A stretch of DNA of 64,000 nt from contig NZ_KE007367.1 of assembly GCF_000400735.1 (NCBI RefSeq), forward strand, positions 73,146 to 137,145, given 5' to 3'. This DNA comes from Acinetobacter tandoii DSM 14970 = CIP 107469. Its GTDB lineage: Bacteria; Pseudomonadota; Gammaproteobacteria; Pseudomonadales; Moraxellaceae. The notes below the pieces were generated by a model. It was not told the DNA's origin, did not search any database, and saw only the letters and a program-made list of their open reading frames with translations. Each line of letters starts with the position of its first letter. Within the stretch, counting starts at the first letter, position 1. Shown here piece by piece: positions 17,632 to 26,664 of the stretch. The position numbers were made by a program, and so were the translations under genes.

Positions 17632-18882
17632 ATGACTTCAAAAATTGAAATAAAATTGGAAGACGCGCAAAACATTCCAAGGGATTTTTATCAACAAGAG
17701 AGTCTGGCTCATGTCATACGCTCAGATGAAGAAGCCATACAAGTTGCTAAAACGCTGGCAGTCGAATTTGCGAAAGAAGCCTCTCAACGTGACTATCAGC
17801 GACAATTACCTTTGCGAGAGGTGCAACAATATTCAGCATCGGGTCTTTGGGGCATTACTATTCCTAAGCAATTTGGCGGTGCGGGCGTCAGCTATAAAAC
17901 GCTTGCAGAAGTGGTCAAAATTATTTCAAGTGCAGATTCATCTTTAGGGCAAATTGCACAAAACCATTGGGCGTTTTTAGAACATATTCGTTTGGATGCT
18001 TCATTGGAGCAGCAAGAGTTTTTCTTTGCTCAAGTTTTGCAGGGAAAACGTTTTGGCAATGCATTTTCTGAAAAAGGTTCTAAAACTGTTGCAGACTTAA
18101 CAACAAAAATTGAATTTAAAGATGGGCACGCTGTTATTAATGGCCAGAAATTTTTTGCCACAGGCGCATTACTCGCCCATTGGATACCTGTAGTGGCTGT
18201 AAGTGAAGAGGGTAAGCCGTTTGCTGCATTAGTGCCTCAACATACGCCAGGCTTGACGATTGTAAATGATTGGAGCGGATTTGGTCAGCGTACTACAGTC
18301 AGTGGTTCAGTACACTTAAACAATGTTCAAGTCGATTTAAAATACATTGTACCAATTCATCAAGCTTTTGAACGCCCAACCGCAGCAGGGGCAATTTCGC
18401 AATTTATTCAATCTGCTATTGATGCTGGCATCGCACGTGGTGCAATTGATGAAACGATTGCGTATGTCCGTGCTCATGCACGCCCGTGGATTGATTCGGG
18501 CTTAGAACAAGCATCTCAAGATCCGTACACCATTGCCAATATTGGTGAGTTAAAAATTAAACTACGTGCAGCAGAAGCTGTTTTGGCTTTAGCGGGTGAA
18601 GCAATTGATCAGGCGTTGTTGAATCCAACAGAAGAAACTGTGTCTGAAGCAACTTTAATTACAGCAGAATCTAAAGTGCTGACCACAGAGATTGCTTTAT
18701 TGGCAGCCAATAAACTATTTGAACTTTCGGGTACACGTTCAACACTATCGGAACTGAATTTAGACCGTCATTGGCGCAATGCGCGTACACATACTTTACA
18801 TGACCCCGTCCGTTGGAAACTGAATATTGTTGGGAATTATTATTTAAATGATGTTCTTCCACCACGTCATGCATGGAGTTAA
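17632..18882 (+). CDS. sfnB: SfnB-family sulfur acquisition oxidoreductase (acyl-CoA dehydrogenase fold)
   Basis: A 416-residue flavoprotein of the acyl-CoA dehydrogenase/DszC superfamily. Recognisable features are GLWGITIPKQFGGAG (about 72-86) at the end of the N-terminal helical domain and QIAQNHWAFLEH. The flavin-binding middle region contains GQKFFATGALLAHW and NDWSGFGQRTTVSG, and the C-terminal LDRHWRNARTHTLHDP is typical of SfnB/DszC. The family supports growth on sulfones or related organosulfur compounds. It is followed after 12 bases by a paralogue. Confidence 0.87.
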   Translation: MTSKIEIKLEDAQNIPRDFYQQESLAHVIRSDEEAIQVAKTLAVEFAKEASQRDYQRQLPLREVQQYSASGLWGITIPKQFGGAGVSYKTLAEVVKIISSADSSLGQIAQNHWAFLEHIRLDASLEQQEFFFAQVLQGKRFGNAFSEKGSKTVADLTTKIEFKDGHAVINGQKFFATGALLAHWIPVVAVSEEGKPFAALVPQHTPGLTIVNDWSGFGQRTTVSGSVHLNNVQVDLKYIVPIHQAFERPTAAGAISQFIQSAIDAGIARGAIDETIAYVRAHARPWIDSGLEQASQDPYTIANIGELKIKLRAAEAVLALAGEAIDQALLNPTEETVSEATLITAESKVLTTEIALLAANKLFELSGTRSTLSELNLDRHWRNARTHTLHDPVRWKLNIVGNYYLNDVLPPRHAWS

Positions 18883-18894
18883 TAGGAAAATATT

Positions 18895-20151
18895 ATGACT
18901 ATTCAAAATAATCAAAACTTGTCTTTAGGTGCTCATTACGAGCAAGTGGCTGGAAAATTCCGTGCTATTTTTCAGCGCATCGCAGAAGGTGCACTAGAGC
19001 GTGAAAAAAACCGAATATTGCCTTATGAACCGATCCAATGGTTAAAGCAGGCGGGTTTTGGCGCGGTACGTGTTCCTGTCGCTTTTGGTGGAGATGGCGT
19101 GTCGCAAAGACAATTATTCCAACTCTTAATTGAGCTGGCAAAAGCGGATTCTAATGTGGTTCAGGCATTGCGTGGACATTTTGCTTTTGTGGAAGATCGT
19201 TTAAATGCCCATAAGACAGAGCCACAAACCTTATGGTTTGAGCGCTTTGTAAAAGGTGACCTTGTAGGAAATGCATGGACGGAAATAGGCAACGTAGAAA
19301 TAGGTGATGTCGCCACGCGTGTGACAGAGTCACAAAGTGGAAATCTCGTCGTGAATGGCCAGAAATATTATTCGACAGGGACTATTTTCGCAGATTGGAT
19401 TGATTTATTCGCTTTCGATGAAACGACAAATCAGCACGTTATTGCTGCTGTTTCAACACAGGTAGAAGGTATTCATATTGTTGATGATTGGGATGGTTTT
19501 GGCCAAAAAACCACGGGCAGTGGAACATTAAAAATTGATAATGTACAAATTGCTCGTGACCATATCTTGCCATTTCAAGAGAGATTTAAATATCAAACTG
19601 CATTTTATCAAGTCGTGCATTTAGCGACTTTGGCTGGTATTGCACAAAATGCGGTAGAAGTTTTTACGCATGAAGTGCGGAAACGTACCCGCATCTTCAG
19701 TCATGGCAATGCAGAGTTGGTTCGTAATGATGCACAAATTTTACAAGTGATTGGCAAAGCCTCTGCACAGGCATATGCGGCTGAAGCAATTGCTTTAAGC
19801 ACTGCTGATGCATTAGACCAAGCGTATTTGAGTCATTTCCAAAATGATGAAAATACGGAATTACAAGCGAATGACTCTGCTGAACTCGCATCTTCACAAG
19901 GACAGGTAGTCATTTCGGAATTGGTGCTAAATTTAACGACAGAACTGTTTAATGCATTAGGTGCATCTGCTAGTACAACAGAAAAGCAACTAGACCGATT
20001 CTGGCGCAATGCACGTGTGGTTTCTTCCCATAATCCACTTATTTACAAACAGAAAGTGATAGGAGATTGGGTGGTAAATCAGGCACCTTTACCTTATGTT
20101 TGGCAAATTGGAAACAGTCCAGTGCTTAATCAAAAAGAAATTGCTGCTTAA
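18895..20151 (+). CDS. Second SfnB-like acyl-CoA dehydrogenase family oxidoreductase
   Basis: 418 residues, same family and domain order as the gene before it: GFGAVRVPVAFGGDG near residue 43, GQKYYSTGTIFADW and DDWDGFGQKTTGSG in the flavin region, and LDRFWRNARVVSSHNP near the end. The two genes are diverged tandem paralogues, expressed together and presumably with the LLM monooxygenase. Electron transfer from a flavin reductase encoded elsewhere is expected. It is followed directly by a strong terminator at 20163-20194. Confidence 0.87.
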   Translation: MTIQNNQNLSLGAHYEQVAGKFRAIFQRIAEGALEREKNRILPYEPIQWLKQAGFGAVRVPVAFGGDGVSQRQLFQLLIELAKADSNVVQALRGHFAFVEDRLNAHKTEPQTLWFERFVKGDLVGNAWTEIGNVEIGDVATRVTESQSGNLVVNGQKYYSTGTIFADWIDLFAFDETTNQHVIAAVSTQVEGIHIVDDWDGFGQKTTGSGTLKIDNVQIARDHILPFQERFKYQTAFYQVVHLATLAGIAQNAVEVFTHEVRKRTRIFSHGNAELVRNDAQILQVIGKASAQAYAAEAIALSTADALDQAYLSHFQNDENTELQANDSAELASSQGQVVISELVLNLTTELFNALGASASTTEKQLDRFWRNARVVSSHNPLIYKQKVIGDWVVNQAPLPYVWQIGNSPVLNQKEIAA

Positions 20152-20162
20152 AATATACTGAT

Positions 20163-20194
20163 AAAGAAACCGTATAAATATACGGTTTCTTTAT
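20163..20194 (+). terminator. Terminator after the SfnB pair
   Basis: Near-perfect 14-bp stem AAAGAAACCGTATA/TATACGGTTTCTTT (20163-20176 and 20179-20192). The inner pairs must open to form the loop. Confidence 0.8.
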
Positions 20195-20339
20195 GAGAGT
20201 CTTAAGTCATGATAATAAGTGAGTCATTTTTAAATGATATTTTTGATGAAATTGGTTGCACAAACCTGTTGATCATCATTTATAAAATATTCTTAACAAT
20301 ATTAAAAATGAGATAAATTTAAAGCAGCAATTGCAGAAT

Positions 20340-20545
20340 ATGGAAAAGATCTATGGTGTGGCTCTTTGCCTATCAGCTACGGTTAATAATGAATGCGTCG
20401 GGAATTAATGAGTAGATTAAACTTATAAAGATCTGATTTAATAACTTAGTAGCGAAAGAACATACAATCTATTCAGTGATCAAAAGCAGATAAATACCTT
20501 GTGAAACAACGTCATAAAATTCTGGACGCTATCAGACTAACAATA
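20340..20545 (+). pseudogene. Decayed IS982-family transposase fragment (remnant A)
   Basis: From about 20435 the frame reads DLIT, two stops, then RKN and, after a further stop, ADKY...KQRHKI. This follows the order of the IS982-type segment with many substitutions. The DNA at 20435-20527 aligns by eye with 22386-22478 of remnant B. Only a fragment is left and it cannot be functional. Left and right limits are approximate. Confidence 0.6.
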
Positions 20546-20577
20546 GTTGTCCTGACATAAAACATTAGTTTTCTTTT

Positions 20578-20997
20578 TCAACTTAAAGATATACCTACTG
20601 CATACAGCCCACCTAAGAGTAAACAAAAAGCTGAGCTGATATACCAAAATAAATCACTATTACCAACGAATTTTGATTTCAAAATTGGAAAAGAAAGACC
20701 ACGTATAAGAAGTATAGCTGCAAAAATTGAGAGTATGGTTTTACTAAATGGTAATAGTGTTATTCCTTTTGCAGCAAAATATGCATACGTTGAGCATAGC
20801 AAGAGCATTAAACCTACAGCGATAGTGATTAAATGTGGATATAATTTTCCTCTTTCAACCATATCGACCATGCTTTTACCTGCCCCTAAAAAACGATAAC
20901 CATTTGCCCCCCAAAGAATACAAATGAAGTGGAGTAGGGCAGCACATAACGTCAATATTGCTGCAAGATATAATGCGATTATTGATAATGATTGCAT
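20578..20997 (-). CDS. Four-helix inner membrane protein of unknown function
   Basis: A 139-residue protein made almost entirely of four hydrophobic segments (about residues 5-30, 55-77, 82-102 and 113-136). A short soluble loop after the first helix contains GANGYRFLGAGKSMVDMVERG. I do not assign a family. It lies between two decayed IS982-family remnants, which may have helped bring it in or isolate it. The frame is intact. Confidence 0.72.
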   Translation of the reverse strand: MQSLSIIALYLAAILTLCAALLHFICILWGANGYRFLGAGKSMVDMVERGKLYPHLITIAVGLMLLLCSTYAYFAAKGITLLPFSKTILSIFAAILLIRGLSFPILKSKFVGNSDLFWYISSAFCLLLGGLYAVGISLS

Positions 20998-21543
20998 CAG
21001 TATTTATGACTTAAATAATATTTATAGAATTCATTATACATAACTCGAATCGAACATAAGCAATTGACTCGAAAAAGAGAAGGACTAAAGCCATCAGTTG
21101 AGTTACCACACTAAACTCATAACTCTAGTCTTTATGTTCCTTGCGTTATATATAGCTCATACCTAATTATTCTGTATCATTGATGATTCCTTTCTAAAAT
21201 TCGAATCAATTTATTTGAAATTTTAAAAACAGAACTTTCAACACCTAAGACGTCGACCTGCTCAGCTTAGTATTTCTGAAATTATACTTATTGCTGTGTG
21301 GTACAAGTGCTATCATTTCAATAATTTCAAGACATTCTTCACATCATTCAAACTGAACAACAACCAATTTTTTAATCAGCTTCGTTATTATTAGCGCATT
21401 ATACACTTGATTAACCCCCATCAACTGGCTTGACACGTTTTGCATTTCTCTTTGATGAAAGAAAGGAATGACTGCCAAACTATATGCTGATCGTGGCTAT
21501 ATTAGTCAGGAATTAAAGAGCACATTAAGAGTACAAGGTGCTA
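20998..21543. other. Intergenic region ending in an IS982 remnant
   Basis: AT-rich, with no coding frame. From about 21466 it becomes the left part of IS982 remnant B. Confidence 0.5.
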
Positions 21544-22385
21544 GGGTGTGTCCTCATTTGGCTTTGCAGCAAATAAATATGCAGGCTATACGGATCATAG
21601 ATTTATAATTGCGTGCCAGTTTATCAAATCGAGTTGCAATAGCACGGAAATGTTTTAATCTTGCAAAAGCATTTTCAACTAAATGTCTTAATTTATATAG
21701 ATATTTATCAAATTCCTTATTCGATCTCTTGCTGTTTGATCTCAATGGAATAATGGGTATCATATTCTTGTTCTTAGCACATATTCTAATGTGCTCAGCA
21801 TCATACCCCTTCTCAGCAATGAGATAAGTTGCTTCGCCTACAATATCAATCAGTTGTTTTGCAACTTGACTGTCGTGGACGTCACCCCCAGTGATTTTAA
21901 AATCAATCGGTAATCCATTCGCGTCGGTTGCAAGATGTATTTTTGTTGTTCGTCCACCGCGTGATTGTCCAATTGCTCGTTCGAAACCATGCCGAGCTCC
22001 ACTTGCATGTTGATGCACGCGTATGTAGCTTCCATCAATGAATACCCATTCCTGATCCAGAATGCCTCGTAATCTAAAAAAAAATTTATCCCATAATCCC
22101 TTACTTGCCCAGCGATTAAAGCGATTGTAGGCAGTTTGCCAAGGGCAAAGTTCTTGAGGAATATCACGCCATGTCGCACCCGTACGTAGTTTCCATAAGA
22201 TAGCTTCCATGATATTTCTACTGTTTTTTGAACAGTAACAACCATGTAATCGCATAGTATCTTGAATTTGCTGCCAAATATCATCGGTGAGAAGAGTACG
22301 TGCCATTGAAAAAATATAGAAATGAAAAGAGCCTAAAGGAGGATTTTAAGTATTTAAAAACAATTCTTCAAATGAGGACACGCCC
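21544..22385 (-). mobile_element. IS5-family insertion sequence (IS427-like), 842 bp
   Basis: Bounded by imperfect terminal inverted repeats of 17 bases: GGGTGTGTCCTCATTTG at 21544-21560 and its complement, with one mismatch, at 22369-22385. A TA flanks each end (21542-21543 and 22386-22387), consistent with the two-base target duplication of the IS427 group. It contains one transposase gene on the minus strand. It is inserted inside an IS982-family remnant. Confidence 0.92.
21554..22306 (-). CDS. IS5-family transposase
   Basis: A 250-residue DDE transposase in one uninterrupted frame. It has an N-terminal DUF4096-like part (LTDDIWQQIQ, RTGATWRDIP) and then the DDE core: VFIDGSYIRVHQH (Asp91), AEKGYD (position 165) and HLVENAFARLK (Glu211). 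Position 165 is Glu where this family normally has Asp (ADKGYD), and that Asp is the presumed second catalytic residue. The protein is full length, but the substitution raises doubt about activity. Many IS427-group elements split this gene into two frames; here it is one. Confidence 0.9.
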   Translation of the reverse strand: MARTLLTDDIWQQIQDTMRLHGCYCSKNSRNIMEAILWKLRTGATWRDIPQELCPWQTAYNRFNRWASKGLWDKFFFRLRGILDQEWVFIDGSYIRVHQHASGARHGFERAIGQSRGGRTTKIHLATDANGLPIDFKITGGDVHDSQVAKQLIDIVGEATYLIAEKGYDAEHIRICAKNKNMIPIIPLRSNSKRSNKEFDKYLYKLRHLVENAFARLKHFRAIATRFDKLARNYKSMIRIACIFICCKAK

Positions 22386-22636
22386 TAATTTAATTACTTA
22401 TTAATGAAAGAATATGAAGTCTATACAATTATCAAAAATCAGGTAAGCTCCATCTGAAACAACGCAATGAAATAGAAACTTTATTCAGTGTGCTGAAAGG
22501 GACTGACAATTTAGTGATAACTAGAGCTAAAAGTGTTGCTGGCTATTTAGCTGGTATTTATGCATCTTTATGTGCTTATCAGATATGTCATCAAAATAAG
22601 CCGATGATTCGTATTATGGAAATATCGGCTTAAGCA

Positions 22637-23045
22637 GGATTCGGGTTATTTATAAAAATTTAATTAAGTGAAAATCTAAAGAATTACCTTGAGCTTGATC
22701 AATGTGTAAAGGTGAATAGATAAAGGTTAAATATTAGATCATTTGCTTAATAATTATTCAATGTATTTTTGATATGTTCCTTGTGGCTTAATGTCACAGT
22801 GACTTGTCAAAGAAATTGCATCGTCTTATATTAAAACCACAGTAGCTAGCAACACTAAGAGCTACGAAGTAGTTGGACGGATCATTGACAGCTAATTGAA
22901 TTTGCAACGTAAAGTTCAAATAAAAAATCAGCACTAGCCATCCAACATAAAAGAACTCGCAGAAATGCGAGTTCTTGCTGTATATAGTATTCAATTTTAA
23001 ACCACAATTTCTTTGCTGGCTTATCTATAACCATATTTTTTCAGT
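22637..23045. other. Intergenic region right of the IS cluster
   Basis: No credible gene; a 66-codon minus-strand frame (22794-22994) overlaps the terminator hairpin and is discounted. It holds the minus-strand terminator at 22947-22976. Confidence 0.5.
22947..22976 (-). terminator. Terminator of the 115-residue gene
   Basis: Ten-bp stem AAGAACTCGC/GCGAGTTCTT (22951-22960 and 22967-22976). On the minus strand a short T run follows, about 70 bases after the stop of the gene at 23046-23393. Confidence 0.7.
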
Positions 23046-23393
23046 TTATTTCAACTGTAGTTCTACATCATATTTTCCAAACTCTTGAATTAGCTCTTTC
23101 AGCATCTTTATAGCAATCAAGTTCTCTGTATCTGGATGCAACTCTATGGCTTGTTCACCATCAAAATAGCTAATTGTTAGGATTTCCCAGTGATGATCAA
23201 GCGTACTTTGGTGGATTTCTAAATTCAGTAATTGGATGTTCTGGTTCATCTGCTGTGGAATCACACTACGAATAATCAGTTGCAGTGTTTCACTGTTTTC
23301 TCTACGTGTAGGAAAAGTAATCACCCAATTACCAACTTTTTTAAGATGAGCAGGGTGATCCTCTGGGTGAAAAATAAGATGGAGTGGCATCAT
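23046..23393 (-). CDS. Hypothetical protein, 115 residues
   Basis: A small soluble protein starting MMPLHLIFHPEDHPAHLKK, with no signal peptide or membrane segment. A pattern of short strands and a C-terminal helix (IAIKMLKELIQEFGKYDVELQ) suggests a compact alpha-beta fold. No family was recognised. It is monocistronic with its own terminator. Composition matches core genes, so it is likely real. Confidence 0.7.
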   Translation of the reverse strand: MMPLHLIFHPEDHPAHLKKVGNWVITFPTRRENSETLQLIIRSVIPQQMNQNIQLLNLEIHQSTLDHHWEILTISYFDGEQAIELHPDTENLIAIKMLKELIQEFGKYDVELQLK

Positions 23394-23599
23394 AGATTGC
23401 TTCGAAATTGTTCTATTTCACAGATATTTTGTGCTGAAGCTATAACGCTTAAGTAGAAGGAGTGGCACACTAAACGTTGAGAGAGATATCTAAAATGGAA
23501 AAAGTGCGCCAATATTCTAATAAATATAATTTTTTAAAATCAAAAAATATGATGCTAAGTGTTCATTCTACTGAGCTTAAACAAAATTCCTCTTAAAAT

Positions 23600-24259
23600 T
23601 TATGCTGGATTGAGCCGTTGCAGTGAAAAATTAATCTGATGCAGAATTCGATTTAGCTCTTTAGGTGGAATACGCGATTCTTGTAATTGGGTAATCCACT
23701 GCATTTGGCAGAGTTTTAGAGAACGAATATCTTCTGAGCTTTGAATGCGCAACACCAGTTGCTTCGCCATGAGTCCGCAATATTTTTGTAGTAGCTGAGC
23801 CATTAAAAACTTAACATCGTCAAAATCCAACGCGACTAAATCTTCAAATTTAGGCTCTGTGGGTTCTGATGTTGCAGATTGAAAAGTCTGTTCGGCCAAC
23901 AGTGACGCCGCCTGCTGTTGTGGTTCAGATTTTTCTGCCTGAGGATGTTGGTGTGCTGTTGGCATCAAAATTGAATTTGATGAAGGCTGCTTTACTGAAC
24001 TTTGTGATTGAGCCGTTGGTCGTAAAGATTGAACTTCAGATTCTGCAAAAGCTTGAGCACTCGATGCCATAATGAGCCCCATTTCGCTCAGTTGTTCAAT
24101 TAGTTCAGGTGGGGCAAGACGCTGTTTGAAGATTTCGTTCATGGAGTCAAAATCTTCAGTTCCGATCAGAACCAGTAAGCGGCGTTGACGTGCATTTAAT
24201 GGCAAACTGCGTTGTTTTAGTGCGTCATGTCCTAATTGTGTTTTAGAATAGTGAATCAT
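23600..24259 (-). CDS. Conserved hypothetical protein with Gln/Ser-rich linker
   Basis: 219 residues in three parts. The N-terminal helical domain (about 1-60: SLPLNARQRRLLVLIGTEDF, APPELIEQLSEMG) resembles a small winged-helix-like module. A disordered Gln/Ser/Pro-rich linker covers about 65-135. The C-terminal helical part (about 140-219) contains LMAQLLQKYCGLMAK and PPKELNRILHQINFSLQRL. No catalytic motif. Function unknown. Confidence 0.75.
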   Translation of the reverse strand: MIHYSKTQLGHDALKQRSLPLNARQRRLLVLIGTEDFDSMNEIFKQRLAPPELIEQLSEMGLIMASSAQAFAESEVQSLRPTAQSQSSVKQPSSNSILMPTAHQHPQAEKSEPQQQAASLLAEQTFQSATSEPTEPKFEDLVALDFDDVKFLMAQLLQKYCGLMAKQLVLRIQSSEDIRSLKLCQMQWITQLQESRIPPKELNRILHQINFSLQRLNPA

Positions 24260-24346
24260 GTCTTAATTTATTCCATGAGATAAATTAAGCAGACTATACT
24301 GCGTGAAAATTACACTATTGTTAAAATTTAATTACAAATCATTGAT

Positions 24347-25045
24347 TTATAATGTGACTAAATTAGCATTTTCTAATGCTTTGCGTAGGTAAGGATCAAG
24401 CTCATCTTGGCGAAGTAACCATTGAATATAGTCAGCAGGTAGGTCTGTGATATTGGTACCACGATGCTTGCCAAAATTAATGCTTCGCGGAATTCTCGCA
24501 TCTTCAGAAGCAGCATAAAGTTCTTCAATACTGTTAATATTCAGCTGATGAACAATGTGCATTAAAATATTGGCAGTCAAAATAATGTCCATATCTGCCC
24601 GATGTGCTTTTTTAATCATTTCTCTGGCTTTTTCACTGCCTTTACTGATCATATAAATTAATGCTGAAATATTGTGTGCTTCAGCATCTGGCCAAACGCG
24701 GCGTGCCAGTGCTAATGTACAGATTGCCTTAATTGAACTGGTATCGACACCACACTTTTCAATTGCGCGAATATCGTAATCGACATTATGACCAATAATA
24801 TATTGTGTATCGGTTGGGAGAATAAAAGTACTGTAATGAGGACGATCAATGAGGTCAGATTCTAAAATATGATGCACAGCCATTGCTGCAAAAGAAATTG
24901 GCTCATCTACACAATACAGTTGATCAAATAATTTGGACTTGTCTAAAGTGAGTTTGCCATTTTCAACTTCAATAGGTGCATATGCAATTTCGATGGGTTG
25001 ACCATTTAAGGTGTGTGTTTCTGTATCCAAAATAATGGCTTGCAT
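24347..25045 (-). CDS. DEDDh 3'-5' exonuclease (ExoX/DnaQ-like)
   Basis: A 232-residue exonuclease. Motif I is LDTETHT with Asp7 and Glu9, motif II is GHNVDYDIRA (about 94-103), and motif III is AHRADMD (about 147-153), giving a DEDDh set. The C-terminus (about 190-224, FGKHRGTNITDLPADYIQWLL) matches the small DUF3820-type tail found on ExoX-like proteins. It probably trims single-stranded DNA or RNA ends in the cytosol; the exact substrate is unknown. Confidence 0.87.
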   Translation of the reverse strand: MQAIILDTETHTLNGQPIEIAYAPIEVENGKLTLDKSKLFDQLYCVDEPISFAAMAVHHILESDLIDRPHYSTFILPTDTQYIIGHNVDYDIRAIEKCGVDTSSIKAICTLALARRVWPDAEAHNISALIYMISKGSEKAREMIKKAHRADMDIILTANILMHIVHQLNINSIEELYAASEDARIPRSINFGKHRGTNITDLPADYIQWLLRQDELDPYLRKALENANLVTL

Positions 25046-25281
25046 ATGAAAATCCTATGGTGTAGCTGAATGGTTCAATTTAACATTTTCATGTGCAGTG
25101 AAACAAATATAAACCAGAAGTTTAATTAGTCCATTTGATCTTTTGTTTTAAAAAACTGATGAATCATGTTTATTAAAATCAATTTAAAAATAAAATTGAA
25201 CAGAAATAGAAAAAAGCGTAAAAATAAAACGTTGCTGAAAATGAAGCAAAAAACAATAAAAATTGAATAAGGATATAAACG

Positions 25282-26508
25282 ATGCAGAGAAGAATGCTGA
25301 TCGCTGTTTTGACCAGTACAGCGATGCTATTAAGTGCGTGTCATGATGATGATCATGATTCTTATCATTCAGGGGATAATATTCCCAAAAACAATATTAC
25401 AAATCCTGTTGTTTCTACACCCACAGCTTATAACCTAACTGATATGTCTGCGACGGCTGGCGAAAGTGTCGTGATGACTTATAAGATGCTCGGCATGAAT
25501 AATAAAGAAGTACAAGCTACAGCTTTGGTCTTTACACCAAAAACAGCACCGCCTGCTAAAGGTTGGCCAATTGTGGTTTGGGCGCATGGAACGACGGGTG
25601 TTGCAGATATTTGTGCACCCAGTCGTAGTCAATTAAATAGCTATATTAAAGCGATGATTGAGGGTTTATTAACTGCGGGCTATGTGGTGGTTGCCCCAGA
25701 TTACGAAGGTTTGGGTGAACCAGCAAATAATGAATTACATCCTTTCTTAAATGTAAAAAGTGAGGCATTTTCAATTACTGACGCCGTAGTGGCAGCGCGA
25801 AATTATTTAGGTAATAAAGTGTCGAATCGCTGGATGACCGTTGGGCATTCGCAAGGCGGGCACGCTGCTTTGAGTGCAGCACAATATCAGTCTAGAGCAC
25901 AACTGGACTATAAAGGAACTGTGGCGGTTGCGCCTGCATCCAATCTTCAATTGATCTTATTGGCAGGGGAGAGCCTTGCCGCTCAACAAACCGATATAAA
26001 GCAAAAAATAGAGACTTTGGCTTCTTTAGATACATTTACAGCTTTAATTACTGCAGGTTTACGTAATACAAATCCAAGCTTGCAATACAGCCAAGTGTTT
26101 AAGTCCCCAACCGATAAAATTGCCGACAATGCTGAAACGGATTGTTATATCTCTTTAGAGCAAGAGTTTGGGACAGCTATGAATACCTATGCAGAAGATA
26201 ATGCAGATGACATTACCAACTACCCTAGAACACAAAGTAATTTTATGACTTTATCTCCTGTGAAAAAGTTCTTAGATACAGATTCACAGCCTCTTCAGGT
26301 TAAAATAAGTACGCCTATTATTATTTATCAAGGTGCGATGGATACGACGGTTCCAAAAGTTGCTACAGATACTTTGCTGAGTGGAGATGCTGCTAAAAAC
26401 TCTCCAATTACCTATAAAACCAATACGACTTGGGATCATGGTACAGCTTATGTGCTAAATATTCCGAATATTTTGATAGATGTACAAACATTAATGCCAA
26501 TTCAATAA
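25282..26508 (+). CDS. Secreted lipoprotein alpha/beta hydrolase (secretory lipase-like)
   Basis: 408 residues. A lipoprotein signal peptide ends in the lipobox LLSAC (Cys20), followed by an Asp/His-rich stretch HDDDHDSYH. The mature part is an alpha/beta hydrolase: WPIVVWAHGTTG oxyanion strand, the nucleophile elbow GHSQGGHAA (about 189-197), and a late Asp/His region ending IIYQGAMDTTVP and WDHGTAYV. This fits the secretory lipase/esterase group. Membrane-anchored and exported; substrate unknown. The gene stands alone with a terminator at 26526-26560. Confidence 0.87.
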   Translation: MQRRMLIAVLTSTAMLLSACHDDDHDSYHSGDNIPKNNITNPVVSTPTAYNLTDMSATAGESVVMTYKMLGMNNKEVQATALVFTPKTAPPAKGWPIVVWAHGTTGVADICAPSRSQLNSYIKAMIEGLLTAGYVVVAPDYEGLGEPANNELHPFLNVKSEAFSITDAVVAARNYLGNKVSNRWMTVGHSQGGHAALSAAQYQSRAQLDYKGTVAVAPASNLQLILLAGESLAAQQTDIKQKIETLASLDTFTALITAGLRNTNPSLQYSQVFKSPTDKIADNAETDCYISLEQEFGTAMNTYAEDNADDITNYPRTQSNFMTLSPVKKFLDTDSQPLQVKISTPIIIYQGAMDTTVPKVATDTLLSGDAAKNSPITYKTNTTWDHGTAYVLNIPNILIDVQTLMPIQ

Positions 26509-26525
26509 GTTGAGTTGAACAAAAG

Positions 26526-26560
26526 AAGCTTATGTTTTTTATCGACATGAGCTTTTTTTA
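26526..26560 (+). terminator. Terminator after the lipoprotein hydrolase
   Basis: Nine-bp stem AAGCTTATG/CATGAGCTT with one G-T pair, followed by seven T. Confidence 0.8.
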
Positions 26561-26664
26561 TGTAAAACAGAGCAAACATCGTTCTCAATATTTGCAAACT
26601 TCGTGCTACAATACGCGGCAATCTTAGCACGGCTTAAAAGCCCTAAATACATAGGACCTCGCTA

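Larger units (their letters stand above)
21466..22636 (+). pseudogene. Decayed IS982-family transposase (remnant B), split by an IS5-family element
   Basis: The left part (21468-21543) reads MTAKLYADRGYISQELKST. The right part (22386-22636) reads NLITY, stops, KNMKSIQLS, and after a frame change LKQRNEIETLFSVLKG and a C-terminus ending in MEISA before TAA. Joining the two parts across the insert restores the order of an IS982-type transposase C-terminal half (DRGYIS, LITY, RKNM, KQRNEIETLF). In-frame stops lie in the right part away from the insertion point, so decay is not due to the insert alone. Most of the N-terminal half is missing. Confidence 0.75.

Noticed and set aside
21850..22284. 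Second reading frame of the IS5-family element
   Set aside because: The single 250-residue frame already covers the whole transposase; the other frame is its shadow.
22794..22994. 66-residue minus-strand protein
   Set aside because: It overlaps the terminator hairpin of the neighbouring gene and has no ribosome-binding site.
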